In this document: positions 23,554-32,073 of the stretch, piece by piece
Numbering within the stretch: the first letter of the stretch is position 1
How the letters are laid out: each line of letters opens with the position of its first letter
Assembly: GCA_035565615.1 (NCBI GenBank)
Contig: DATMSB010000137.1
Span: 1 to 33,091, forward strand
Length of the DNA: 33,091 bases
Source of the DNA: Vulgatibacter sp035565615
GTDB lineage: Bacteria > Myxococcota > Myxococcia > Myxococcales > Vulgatibacteraceae
Reading direction: 5' to 3'
Program-made: the position numbers and the translations under genes
The notes under the pieces: model-generated
The model's input: only the letters and a program-made list of their open reading frames with translations
Told to the model about the DNA's origin: nothing
The model's database searches: none

Positions 23554-24252
23554 TTGAACAAGATCTACGAGAGCGCAGACGCCGCCGTCGCCGACATGAA
23601 GGACGGCATCACCCTCATGGCGGGAGGCTTCGGCCTCTGCGGCAACCCGGAGAACCTCATCCAGGCGATCCACCGCAAGGGGGTGAAGGAGATCTCCCTC
23701 ATCTCCAACAACTGCGGCACCACGGACCTGGGCCTGGGGATCCTCCTCCAGGCCAAGCAGATCCGGAAGATGACCGCGTCCTACGTCGGCGAGAACAAGG
23801 AGTTCGAGCGGCAGTTCCTCTCCGGCGAGCTCGAGGTCGAGCTGAACCCGCAGGGCACCCTCGCCGAGCGCATCCGGGCGGGCGGCGCGGGGATCGGCGG
23901 CTTCTACACGCCGACCGGCGTGGGCACCAAGATCGCCGAGGGGAAGGAGACGCGGGTCATCGACGGCCGCGAGTACCTCCTCGAGAAGCCGCTGAGGGCG
24001 GACTACGCCATCGTGCGGGCCTGGAAGGCGGACAAGTGGGGCAACCTGGTGTTCCGCAAGACCGCCCGCAACTTCAACCCGATGATGTGCAAGGCGGCGA
24101 CCGTCACCATCGTCGAGGCCGAGCACATCGTGGAGGTCGGGGAGATCGCGCCCGACGAGATCCACGTCCCCTCGATCTACGTGCACCGTCTGGTGCAGGG
24201 CCGCGACTACCAGAAGTGGATCGAGCGCCGCACCATCCGAGCCCGCGCCTGA
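23554..24252 (+). CDS. scoA: 3-oxoacid CoA-transferase subunit A
   Basis: A 232-residue alpha subunit of succinyl-CoA:3-ketoacid (or acetate:acetoacetate) CoA-transferase. G-G-F-G-L-C-G-N-P-E-N-L-I and S-N-N-C-G are the family motifs, followed by G-G-A-G-I-G-G-F-Y-T-P-T-G-V-G-T and D-Y-A-I-V-R-A-W-K-A-D. The start is TTG, fixed by GAGGAGG six bases upstream. It forms a hetero-oligomer with subunit B encoded 31 bp downstream and works with the thiolase on acetoacetate. The CoA donor cannot be read from sequence. Confidence 0.93.
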   Translation: MNKIYESADAAVADMKDGITLMAGGFGLCGNPENLIQAIHRKGVKEISLISNNCGTTDLGLGILLQAKQIRKMTASYVGENKEFERQFLSGELEVELNPQGTLAERIRAGGAGIGGFYTPTGVGTKIAEGKETRVIDGREYLLEKPLRADYAIVRAWKADKWGNLVFRKTARNFNPMMCKAATVTIVEAEHIVEVGEIAPDEIHVPSIYVHRLVQGRDYQKWIERRTIRARA

Positions 24253-24283
24253 TCTCTCCATCCCTTCGACCCAGAGGTGCAAG

Positions 24284-24940
24284 ATGGCCCTTACCCGCGA
24301 GCAGATCGCCCAGCGCGTCGCCCAGGAGCTGCAGGACGGCTTCTACGTGAACCTCGGCATCGGCATGCCGACGCTGGTCGCCAACTACGTCCCCGCCGGC
24401 ATCGAGGTGATCCTCCAGTCCGAGAACGGCATGCTGGGGATCGGCCCCTATCCCTACGCCGGCGAGGAGGATCCCGACCTCATCAACGCCGGCAAGGAGA
24501 CGGTCACGGAGATCCGCGGGACCGCCTACTTCGACTCGGCCGAGTCGTTCGCGATGATCCGCGGCGGCCACATCGACCTCGCCATCCTGGGCGCGATGGA
24601 GGTGTCCGAGAACGGCGACCTCGCGAACTGGATGATCCCCGGAAAGATGATCAAGGGCATGGGCGGGGCGATGGATCTGGTCTCCGGCGCCAAGCGCGTG
24701 ATCGTCACCATGGAGCACGTTTCGAAGGACGGGCGGTCCAAGGTGCTGAAGGAGTGCGCCCTGCCGCTCACCGGGAAGCGCTGCATCCACACCATCGTCA
24801 CCGACCACGCGCTCTTCGACGTGACCCCGGACGGCCTCCTGCTCAAGGAGCTGGCGCCGGGCGTCACCGTGGACGACGTGCGCAAGATCACGGAGGCGAA
24901 GATGGTCGTCGCCCCCGAGATCAAGCCCATGGTCCGGTAG
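24284..24940 (+). CDS. scoB: 3-oxoacid CoA-transferase subunit B
   Basis: A 218-residue beta subunit. Glu47 in Q-S-E-N-G-M-L-G is the catalytic residue that carries the CoA thioester. G-I-G-M-P-T (25-30), F-D-S-A-E-S-F-A-M-I-R-G-G-H-I-D and L-P-L-T-G are conserved. It pairs with the preceding subunit A; both are full length. This ends the acetoacetate operon; the next gene, an RNA methyltransferase, starts about 50 bp later and may be transcribed by read-through. Confidence 0.95.
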   Translation: MALTREQIAQRVAQELQDGFYVNLGIGMPTLVANYVPAGIEVILQSENGMLGIGPYPYAGEEDPDLINAGKETVTEIRGTAYFDSAESFAMIRGGHIDLAILGAMEVSENGDLANWMIPGKMIKGMGGAMDLVSGAKRVIVTMEHVSKDGRSKVLKECALPLTGKRCIHTIVTDHALFDVTPDGLLLKELAPGVTVDDVRKITEAKMVVAPEIKPMVR

Positions 24941-24991
24941 CGCCTCGCCGCCGCGCGCATGAAGCGCGGGCCGGGGGCGTTCTTCGGGACC

Positions 24992-26449
24992 ATGGAGACG
25001 ATCCGCATCGAGACGATCGCCCACGGCGGCGACGGGGTGGGAGCCGCCGCGGACGGGAAGCGGATCTTCGTTCCGCTCACCGCCCCCGGCGATCGGGTCG
25101 AGGTGCGGGTCGTCGACGATCGGGGCCGGCACGCCCGCGCCGAGGTCGTGCGGCTGGTCAAGCCGGGGCCGGAGCGGGTGGAGCCCGGCTGCCCGCACGT
25201 GGGCGCCTGCGGGGGCTGCCAGCTCCAGCACCTGTCGGCGAAGGCGCAGCTCGAGGCGAAGGAAGCGTCGTTCTACGAGGCCCTCGCGCGCGTCGGCGAT
25301 CTGCCTCGGGCCTCGATCGATGCGGCCCGCCCCATCGTTCCTTCCCCTGCGCCGCTCCGGTACCGAATCCGCTGCAAGCTCGAGGTGCGGGGCAGGACGG
25401 CCGGGTACCTGCGGCGCAGGTCCGGCCAGATCGTCGCGGTGGAGGGGTGCTCCCTCCTGGAGCCGCCGCTCGAGGCGCTGGCCCTGCGGGTGATCGCGGC
25501 GCTGCGGGAGCGGCCGATCGCCCACCTCGCGTCGGTGGACCTCTGCGTGGGAGGCGACGGCGCGGGGGCCGCGTACCTGGAGCCCGCCGCCGGGGCACCT
25601 CCGGGCTGGGAGGCGAGGGCGGGCGACCTGCTCCGGATCGAAGGGATGCGGGGGGTGATCGCGGCTCCGGGCGCCGCGCGAGGGAAGGGCCGGGCGGCCC
25701 CGCCGGGCCAGCGGCCGGCGCCGCGGATCTTCGGCGATCCGGTGGTGGCTCGCGACGCGCCCGGGGCGCCGGGGATGCGGCTGCTTTCGAGACCCGACGT
25801 CTTCGCCCAGGCGAACGCCGCGGCCAACGAGGCGCTGGTGGCGGAGGCGGTGGAAGCCCTGGACATCGCCCCGGGAGACGAGGTGCTCGAGCTCTTCTGC
25901 GGCTCCGGCAACTTCACCTTCGCGATCGCGGCCCGGGGCGCCAGGGTCACGGCGGTCGAGGCCGAGGGCGCGGCGCTCTCCCTCGCCCGCCTGGCGCTCG
26001 AGGAGGATCGCCGTCGGCGCGGCCGTGGAGAACGAGGGGAGCCGGCGGGGCGGAAGGCGGGATCCGCTCGCGGCCTCGGAGCGGAGGCGCCGCAGCGGCC
26101 GGACGGGGGCGACCAGCGCCGAGCTCCCGAGTCGATGCCGTCCGCGGGATCGATCCGCTTCGTCGGCGGCGACGCTTCCCTGGTGGCAGCAGGCTTCGCC
26201 GCCGAGGGGCGGCGCTTCGATCGGGTCCTGCTCGACCCGCCCCGCGCCGGCGCGAAGGGGCTCGCTCCGATCCTCGCCCGGCTCTCGCCGGCGCGGATCG
26301 TCTACGTGAGCTGCGATCCGCCGACCCTGGCGCGGGACGCGAAGGCCTTGCTCGCGTCGGGCTACCGGCCGATCCTCGCCCGCCCGGTGGACATGTTCCC
26401 GCAGACCTTCCACGTGGAGGGTCTCCTGGCCTTCGAGCGGACGGGTTGA
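24992..26449 (+). CDS. 23S rRNA/tRNA m5U methyltransferase, RlmD/TrmA family
   Basis: A 485-residue enzyme that methylates uridine C5 using SAM. A TRAM domain (2-58) precedes a 4Fe-4S site: C67-x5-C73-x2-C76 and C153. The catalytic domain has E-L-F-C-G-S-G-N-F-T-F (SAM), L-D-P-P-R-A-G-A-K-G and catalytic Cys441 in V-S-C-D-P-P-T-L-A-R-D. Family members methylate 23S rRNA U1939 or U747, or tRNA U54; I cannot choose. An in-frame ATG at 24959 would add 11 residues before the TRAM domain. An Arg/Gly-rich insert at about 340-385 interrupts the methyltransferase fold. Its TGA overlaps the next ATG (TGATG). Confidence 0.9.
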   Translation: METIRIETIAHGGDGVGAAADGKRIFVPLTAPGDRVEVRVVDDRGRHARAEVVRLVKPGPERVEPGCPHVGACGGCQLQHLSAKAQLEAKEASFYEALARVGDLPRASIDAARPIVPSPAPLRYRIRCKLEVRGRTAGYLRRRSGQIVAVEGCSLLEPPLEALALRVIAALRERPIAHLASVDLCVGGDGAGAAYLEPAAGAPPGWEARAGDLLRIEGMRGVIAAPGAARGKGRAAPPGQRPAPRIFGDPVVARDAPGAPGMRLLSRPDVFAQANAAANEALVAEAVEALDIAPGDEVLELFCGSGNFTFAIAARGARVTAVEAEGAALSLARLALEEDRRRRGRGERGEPAGRKAGSARGLGAEAPQRPDGGDQRRAPESMPSAGSIRFVGGDASLVAAGFAAEGRRFDRVLLDPPRAGAKGLAPILARLSPARIVYVSCDPPTLARDAKALLASGYRPILARPVDMFPQTFHVEGLLAFERTG

Positions 26450-27855
26450 TGGAAACGCGCATCGTCGAGCTCGCCGAGCTCCTTCGGCAGAACGGGATCC
26501 GGGTCTCGCCCGCCGAGGTGGGGGACGCCGCCGAGGCCCTGGCGATCGCCGGCCTCGACGATCGGGAGACCGTCCGCGGCGCCCTCAAGGCGACGATGCT
26601 CAAGCGCGCCGCCGACCACGACACCTTCGATCAGCTCTTCGACCTCTACTTCTCCGGCATGCAGGGGGTGCTCGAGGGGCTAGAGACCAGCATCCTCCGC
26701 CGCATCGAGGAGGAGGGCGTCCTCGAGGGCGACGAGCTGGAGATGCTGCTCTACACCCTTCGCGATCTCGCCCAGCGCATGTCGCCCATGGCCCAGGCGC
26801 TCCTGCACGGCGACGCCGCCGAGGTGGCCCGGCTGCTGCGGGGATCCGCGCTCCAGCTCGACTTCCAGGGGATGACCAACCCGCTGCAGGCGGGCTTCTA
26901 CGCCCGCCGGCTCTCTTCGGGTGCGGGCGTGGGCCAGGCCCGCACCGAGCTCGAGGAGCTGGCGGAGAAGCTGAAGGGTCGCGGGATCGATCCCGCCGCG
27001 GTGGAGCTCGTGGGCAAGAGGCTCTCGGACCGGCTGCGCGAGGTGGAGGCGGCGGCGCGGCGCTACGTCGAGCAGGAGGCGAGGGCGCGCGGCGCGCGGC
27101 GCAGGCAGGGGGGAGACTCCCTCGGGCGCCGGCCCTTCGCGGAGCTCTCGCGCGAGGAGCTGGAGCAGACCCGGGCGGCGGTGCGGCGCCTCGCCGAGAA
27201 GCTGAAGAGCCGGCTGGTGCGGCGGCAGCGGGAGCGCAGGCGGGGTGCGCTCAACCCGCAGCGGACCCTGCGCAAGAACATGGCCTTCGGCGGGGTGCCC
27301 GCGCGCCTGGTGTTCCGCCGCCGCAAGCCCCAGCGCCCCGACGTGGTGGTGCTCTGCGACGTCTCCGACTCGGTCCGGGACGTTTCGCGGATGATGTTGC
27401 TCTTCGTCTACACCCTCCAGTCCCTGTTCTCGCGGGTGCGCACCTTCGCCTTCGTCTCCGACGTGGGCGAGATCACCTCGTACTTCCGGGACGTGGACGC
27501 GTCGCAGGCCGTGGATCTGGCCGTGGCCGGGAAGGCGATCAACGTCTACGCCAACTCCAACTACGGCCGGGCCTTCGCGCTCTTCGTCGGCGCGCACCTC
27601 GGCTCGATCACCGGGCGGACCACGGTCCTCGTCATCGGCGACGGGCGCAACAACTACAACCCGGCCAACGTGTGGGCGCTCCAGGAGACGAAGCGGCGCG
27701 CCCGCCGGGTGGTGTGGATCTGCCCGGAGGCTCGATCCTCGTGGGCCCTCGGCGACTCGGAGATGCAGCTCTTCGAGAAGGCGGTCGATCAGGTGGTGGT
27801 CGTGCGCAACCTCGCGGACCTCGAGGCCATGGCGCAGAAGATCGTCGTCGGCTGA
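26449..27855 (+). CDS. CoxE-like von Willebrand factor A domain protein
   Basis: A 468-residue cytoplasmic protein. Residues 1-270 are helical and rich in charged residues (L-R-R-I-E-E-E-G; R-R-Q-R-E-R-R-R-G). The C-terminal part is a VWA domain with the metal-ion site D304-x-S306-x-S308 (L-C-D-V-S-D-S-V), plus N-S-N-Y-G-R-A and V-I-G-D-G-R-N-N-Y. CoxE-type proteins usually partner with a MoxR/CoxD AAA+ ATPase to mature metalloenzymes. No such ATPase gene is next to it here, so the partner must lie elsewhere. Its ATG overlaps the methyltransferase TGA by one base, indicating coupled translation. It converges with the histidine kinase gene with no gap. Confidence 0.88.
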   Translation: METRIVELAELLRQNGIRVSPAEVGDAAEALAIAGLDDRETVRGALKATMLKRAADHDTFDQLFDLYFSGMQGVLEGLETSILRRIEEEGVLEGDELEMLLYTLRDLAQRMSPMAQALLHGDAAEVARLLRGSALQLDFQGMTNPLQAGFYARRLSSGAGVGQARTELEELAEKLKGRGIDPAAVELVGKRLSDRLREVEAAARRYVEQEARARGARRRQGGDSLGRRPFAELSREELEQTRAAVRRLAEKLKSRLVRRQRERRRGALNPQRTLRKNMAFGGVPARLVFRRRKPQRPDVVVLCDVSDSVRDVSRMMLLFVYTLQSLFSRVRTFAFVSDVGEITSYFRDVDASQAVDLAVAGKAINVYANSNYGRAFALFVGAHLGSITGRTTVLVIGDGRNNYNPANVWALQETKRRARRVVWICPEARSSWALGDSEMQLFEKAVDQVVVVRNLADLEAMAQKIVVG

Positions 27856-27862
27856 TCAGCCG
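27849..27862. repeat. 14-bp palindrome joining two convergent stop codons
   Basis: CGGCTGATCAGCCG is a perfect palindrome centred on the junction. The TGA of the VWA gene (27853-27855) and the TGA of the kinase gene (27858-27856) abut with zero intergenic bases. Confidence 0.95.
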
Positions 27863-29328
27863 GTGGGGAGCCGGACCGAGAAACAGGTGCCGGTCTGCGC
27901 GTCCGAGTGGACCGAGATCGTCCCGCCGTGGGCCTTGACGATCTCGTTGGCGATGTAGAGGCCGAGGCCCAGGCCCTTGCCCTCCTTCCTCCGGATGCCG
28001 CCCTTGTAGAAGGGCTCGAAGAGCTCCCGGGCGTGCGCGTCGGAGATGGGCCCGTCCAGGTTCCGGTTGCGCACCTCGAGGCAGACCTCCTCGCCGTCTC
28101 GGGTGAGGGAGATGCCCACCGTCGAGTTGGGAGGGCTGTAGTCGAGGGCGTTCTTGATCAGGTTCCCCACGAGCTGGGCGAGGCGCCCTCCGTCCCAGCG
28201 CCCCGGGAAAGGCTCCCTCTCGAGGAAGATCACCGACCGGCCCGGGTAGACCGCGCAGGTCTCGTCCGCCACCTGCCGCACGATGCCGGCCAGGTCCACG
28301 GTCGCCCGCTCGATGGGGATGCCGGCACCGAGGCGGACCCGGCTGAAGTCCATGAGGTCGTCGATCATCTTCGACGTCCGCTGGGCCGTGACGTCGATCC
28401 GTCTGGCGATGCGGGCGCCGCGCTCCGGCATGCCCGCCATGCGCAGGAGGACCTGGGCCCCCGTCACGATGGAGGCGAGGGGCGTGCGCAGGTCGTGGGC
28501 GACGATGCCGAGGAACCGCTCCCGGAACTGGGCGGTGCGCTGGAGCGCCGTCAGCGTCGCTTCGCGCTCCTGTTCGTAGCGGCGCGACTCCGTGACGTCC
28601 CGGGCGACCGCGTACATGAAGCCACGGCCCATTACGGGGCGCGCCACCCAGGAGAGGAGGCGGTGGCCTCCGCCCTTCACCAGGTATCGGTTCTCGAAGT
28701 GCATGGTGAACACGCCGCCGGCGATGCGCTCGATCTCCTGCCGGGTCCGCTCCCGATCGTCCGGATGCACGAACTCGAGGATGGGGCGCGACAGGAGCTC
28801 CTCCTCCGTCCAGCCGAGCAGGAAGTGGAACGACGGGTTCACCCGGAGGAAATGGCCGTCGAACCCGGCCACGCAGAGCAGGTCGGGGATCGTGCGGAAG
28901 AAGAGCTCCCGCTCGCTCTCCGCCAGGAGGAGGGCGTCCGCGGTGATCTCCGTGGCGATCGCGTCCAGGAGGATCCGCAGCTCGCGATACGCCGGGGTCA
29001 CCCCGGCCTCCTCCGCCGCGTCGAAGATCGCGTCCCGCAGGATGACGTAGTCGCGGATGGCGTGCCGGGCGTCCGCCGCCAGCGCCGGCGTTCCATGCCT
29101 CGGTCGGGGACGCGGATCGCGGGCCGGGGAAGGTTCCTGCGCGGTCCGCCCCGGGGCCGACCGGAGTCCCTCGCCGATCCGCCCCAAGAGCTGCGCGATC
29201 CGCTGGCGCTGCGCCGCGCTGGTGGTGGGGCCGGGGATGCCGTCCTCCCGCGCCACCCGGGCGGATCTCGCCTCCCAGCGCTGGACGATCTCGTCGCGCC
29301 TCTCCTCGATCAGCGCGGAGAAGCTCAC
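27856..29328 (-). CDS. PAS-domain sensor histidine kinase with RsbRD-like N-terminus
   Basis: About 490 residues. The N-terminal 135 residues form a helical RsbRD_N-like sensor (L-I-E-E-R-R-D-E-I-V-Q-R-W; later H-A-I-R-D-Y-V-I-L-R). A PAS domain covers about 140-250 (F-R-T-I-P-D-L-L...D-V-T-E-S-R-R), then HisKA with the phospho-acceptor His278 in V-A-H-D-L-R-T-P-L, and HATPase_c with N-L-I-K-N-A-L-D-Y, F-E-P-F-Y-K-G-G and G-L-G-L-G-L-Y-I. No membrane segment is seen, so it is a soluble kinase. No partner regulator is adjacent. The start is uncertain: I chose the GTG at 29328, where family-like sequence begins; a GTG at 29397 is an alternative. Confidence 0.85.
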   Translation of the reverse strand: MSFSALIEERRDEIVQRWEARSARVAREDGIPGPTTSAAQRQRIAQLLGRIGEGLRSAPGRTAQEPSPARDPRPRPRHGTPALAADARHAIRDYVILRDAIFDAAEEAGVTPAYRELRILLDAIATEITADALLLAESERELFFRTIPDLLCVAGFDGHFLRVNPSFHFLLGWTEEELLSRPILEFVHPDDRERTRQEIERIAGGVFTMHFENRYLVKGGGHRLLSWVARPVMGRGFMYAVARDVTESRRYEQEREATLTALQRTAQFRERFLGIVAHDLRTPLASIVTGAQVLLRMAGMPERGARIARRIDVTAQRTSKMIDDLMDFSRVRLGAGIPIERATVDLAGIVRQVADETCAVYPGRSVIFLEREPFPGRWDGGRLAQLVGNLIKNALDYSPPNSTVGISLTRDGEEVCLEVRNRNLDGPISDAHARELFEPFYKGGIRRKEGKGLGLGLYIANEIVKAHGGTISVHSDAQTGTCFSVRLPTG

Positions 29329-29608
29329 GAGCGGCCTCGGCTTCCGCTGGATCGTGTCGCCGAGGGCGACCCCTCCTCGCGTCCCTCCACGTTCCACCTC
29401 CCGCGCTGCAACCCGGCAATCATGCCACGAAAGGGGTGTTTCGTTGGATTCCGGACTCCAATTTCTCGCCCGGGCGGTCGAACGCGGCGTTCGCGATTGA
29501 CGGGGCCACCGGGAGGGCGCGCCCGGCCTGGTGGCGCCCGCGAGAGTCCCTTGCGGTTTCCAGGATGCTCCAGTAGGGAGTCCTGGCGATCCACCGGGAG
29601 CACCACGC

Positions 29609-30970
29609 TTGCGCAAGGTCTTCGTCCACACCTTCGGCTGCCAGATGAACGAGGCGGACTCCGCGCGCATGGTGGAGTCGCTCGCCCGCAAGGGGTACGA
29701 GCGGACCACCGACGCGGAGGAGGCCGACCTCATCCTCCTCAACACCTGCGCCATTCGGGAGAAGAGCGAGCAGAAGCTCCTCTCGGCGCTGGGGAGGTAC
29801 CGGCCGATCAAGCTGGCGCGAGGGGCGCGCATCGGCGTGGGCGGCTGCGTGGCGCAGCAGGAGAAGGACCAGCTCCTGCGCAAGGTCCCCTACCTGGACT
29901 TCGTCTTCGGCACCGATCAGGTGGGGAACCTCCCGGAGATCCTCGAACGGGTCGAATCCGAGAACGTCCGCCTGGCCGAGACCGCCTGGCTCGACTCGTC
30001 CACCTACGTCTTCCCGCGGGCCGACGCCGCCTTCGCCGAGGGCAAGGCCACCGCCTTCGTGACCGCGATGAAGGGCTGCAACAACGTCTGCTCCTTCTGC
30101 GTGGTGCCCTACACCCGCGGCCGAGAGGTTTCCCGGTCGGTCGACGACCTCCTCGCCGAGGTTCGGGAGCTGGCGGCGGTCGGCGTGCGCGAGATCACGC
30201 TCATCGGCCAGAACGTGAACTCCTACGAGGGCGGGGTGAGCTTCGCGGAGCTGCTTCGGCGCACGGCGGCGGTGGAGGGCGTGGAGCGGGTGCGCTTCAC
30301 CACCAGCCATCCCCATGACCTGTCGGACGACCTCATCGCGCTCTTCGCGGAGGAGCCGAAGGTGATGCCGCACTTCCACCTGCCGGTGCAGAGCGGCTCC
30401 GAGCCGGTGCTGAAGCGGATGCGCCGGGACTACACCATCGCCTGGTACCTGGACCGGCTCGAACGGCTGCGGACGGCGCGGCCCGGCATCGCCGTCACCA
30501 CCGACATCATCGTTGGCTTCCCAGGCGAGACCGACGGGGACTTCGAGCGGACCATCGAGCTGGTGGAGCGAGTCCGCTACGAGAACGCCTTCTCCTTCGT
30601 CTTCAGCCCGAGGCCCCGCACCGCGGCGCGCCGGCACATGAAGGAGTGGGGTGAGATCCCCAGGGACGTCGCGACCGCCCGGCTGGTCCGGCTCCAGGCC
30701 CTGCTGCGCGAGCACTCCGCCGCTTACGCCTCCGCCTGCGTGGGCACGGTCGCCGAGGTCCTGGTCGAGGGGCCGAGCCGGTACGACCCGAACCGGCGGT
30801 TCGGCCGCACGCCAGAGAACCGCGTGGTCAACTTCGACGGGGTGGCGGACGTCGGCGCGATCGTGCAGGTCCGGATCGAGGACGCCAGCCCGAACGCGCT
30901 CTCGGGGGTCGAGGTGGGGTACGAGCGCCCGCATCGCGAGACGGCGCACCCGCTCGCCGTGGTGGGGTGA
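29609..30970 (+). CDS. miaB: tRNA-2-methylthio-N6-dimethylallyladenosine synthase MiaB
   Basis: A 453-residue radical-SAM methylthiotransferase that modifies A37 of tRNAs reading U-starting codons. The N-terminal cluster ligands are C11 (F-G-C-Q-M-N), C47 (N-T-C-A-I-R) and C80 (G-G-C-V-A-Q). The radical-SAM triad C157-x3-C161-x2-C164 is in G-C-N-N-V-C-S-F-C. H-L-P-V-Q-S-G-S and D-I-I-V-G-F-P-G-E-T follow, and a C-terminal TRAM domain completes it. The start is TTG with GGGAG upstream; the family begins at this point (K-V-F-V-H-T-F-G-C). Nearby mnmA and the CCA-enzyme gene are also tRNA genes but are not in one operon with it. Confidence 0.95.
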   Translation: MRKVFVHTFGCQMNEADSARMVESLARKGYERTTDAEEADLILLNTCAIREKSEQKLLSALGRYRPIKLARGARIGVGGCVAQQEKDQLLRKVPYLDFVFGTDQVGNLPEILERVESENVRLAETAWLDSSTYVFPRADAAFAEGKATAFVTAMKGCNNVCSFCVVPYTRGREVSRSVDDLLAEVRELAAVGVREITLIGQNVNSYEGGVSFAELLRRTAAVEGVERVRFTTSHPHDLSDDLIALFAEEPKVMPHFHLPVQSGSEPVLKRMRRDYTIAWYLDRLERLRTARPGIAVTTDIIVGFPGETDGDFERTIELVERVRYENAFSFVFSPRPRTAARRHMKEWGEIPRDVATARLVRLQALLREHSAAYASACVGTVAEVLVEGPSRYDPNRRFGRTPENRVVNFDGVADVGAIVQVRIEDASPNALSGVEVGYERPHRETAHPLAVVG

Positions 30971-31004
30971 GGGGTTGGAGGGCCGCGACACCTTACGCCT
31001 CGCG

Positions 31005-31460
31005 ATGCGGTGGACCTGGGCGGTGGGGCCGGTGGTGCTCTACGCCGCCGCGATCGTGGTGCTCTCGTCCAGGCCCGAGCTCCCCGAGCCAGGGTTCCTC
31101 GCGCTCCTGATGAAGCTCTTCGCGAGGAGCCCGCTCGCGGGCTGGTTCGGCTTCGACAAGGTCTCCCACTTCCTCGAGTACGCGCTCTTCGGGCTCCTGG
31201 TGGCGCGGGCGATGCGCATCCTCTCTGGGGCCGGCGCGGGGCGGGTGATCCTCGCCACCACCCTGGTGGGCATGGCCTTCGGCGCCTCCGACGAGCTCCA
31301 CCAGTTCTTCGTCCCCGGGCGGGACGCGTCGCTGTTCGACCTGCTCGCGGACACCTTCGGCAGCCTCGCCGGCGCCACCGGGTGGGTGGTCCTCGCGGGG
31401 GCGCTTCGCCGCCTCACCGGGGCGCCGGCCCCGGCGAGGCCGGCCCGCGAGGGAACCTGA
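31005..31460 (+). CDS. VanZ-like membrane protein
   Basis: A 151-residue protein with four membrane helices (about 3-22, 57-73, 79-97 and 120-138). D-K-V-S-H-F-L-E-Y-A-L-F-G (52-64) and S-D-E-L-H-Q-F-F-V-P-G-R-D-A-S-L-F-D-L (99-117) are the VanZ-family motifs. The founding member is linked to teicoplanin resistance, but most relatives are of unknown role. It begins 34 bp after miaB and is likely co-transcribed. A TTG at 30975, five bases after the miaB stop region, would add ten residues; I prefer the ATG because the helix starts there. Confidence 0.85.
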   Translation: MRWTWAVGPVVLYAAAIVVLSSRPELPEPGFLALLMKLFARSPLAGWFGFDKVSHFLEYALFGLLVARAMRILSGAGAGRVILATTLVGMAFGASDELHQFFVPGRDASLFDLLADTFGSLAGATGWVVLAGALRRLTGAPAPARPAREGT

Positions 31461-31518
31461 AGCCGCGGGTACGCGCCGGGTCTGGTAGTTTCCGACGCCG
31501 TCTCTCCCCGAGGGTCCC

Positions 31519-32049
31519 ATGATCCGTCCATGCCCCTTCACCGGCGAGTCGCCTCGCATCCACGAGACCGCCTACGTCGACGCCTCCGCCCAGGTGATCG
31601 GCCGCGTCTCCATCGGCCCCCGCTCCTCGCTCTGGCCCGGGGTGGTCGTCCGCGGCGACGTCCACACCATCGAGATCGGCGCCGACACCAACGTGCAGGA
31701 TCTGTCGTGCCTGCACGTGCTCAAGGATCGGTTCTCCCTGCGTCTGGGCGACCGGGTGAGCCTGGGCCACGCGGTGATGCTCCACGGCTGCGAGATCGGG
31801 GCCGGCAGCCTCGTGGGCATGCGGGCCACCGTCATGGACGGGGCGACGATCGGCGAATCCTGCCTGGTGGCGGCGGGCGCGCTGGTGACGCCGGGCTTCC
31901 AGGCGCCCCCGAGGTCGCTGGTGGTGGGCGCACCCGCCAAGGTGAAGCGGGAGCTGAACGCCGAGGAGCTGGAGCTCCTCGATCGCACCTGGCGCAACTA
32001 CGTGGACTACTCGCGCGCCTACGTCGAGAAGTTCGGGCGCGGCTTCTGA
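31519..32049 (+). CDS. Gamma-carbonic-anhydrase-like left-handed beta-helix protein
   Basis: A 176-residue hexapeptide-repeat protein of the YrdA/PaaY/CaiE type. Repeats such as V-I-G-R-V-S-I-G-P-R-S-S-L-W-P-G build the beta-helix. The three zinc ligands of gamma-carbonic anhydrases are in place: His66 (C-L-H-V), His84 and His89 (S-L-G-H-A-V-M-L-H-G). R45-G-D47 and Q60-D61 are also conserved. The C-terminal helix (W-R-N-Y-V-D-Y-S-R) caps the trimer. Many such proteins lack measurable carbonic anhydrase activity, so activity is not claimed. It is 58 bp after the VanZ-like gene. Confidence 0.92.
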   Translation: MIRPCPFTGESPRIHETAYVDASAQVIGRVSIGPRSSLWPGVVVRGDVHTIEIGADTNVQDLSCLHVLKDRFSLRLGDRVSLGHAVMLHGCEIGAGSLVGMRATVMDGATIGESCLVAAGALVTPGFQAPPRSLVVGAPAKVKRELNAEELELLDRTWRNYVDYSRAYVEKFGRGF

Positions 32050-32073
32050 CGGAGGCTCCGCCGGGGACGGGGC

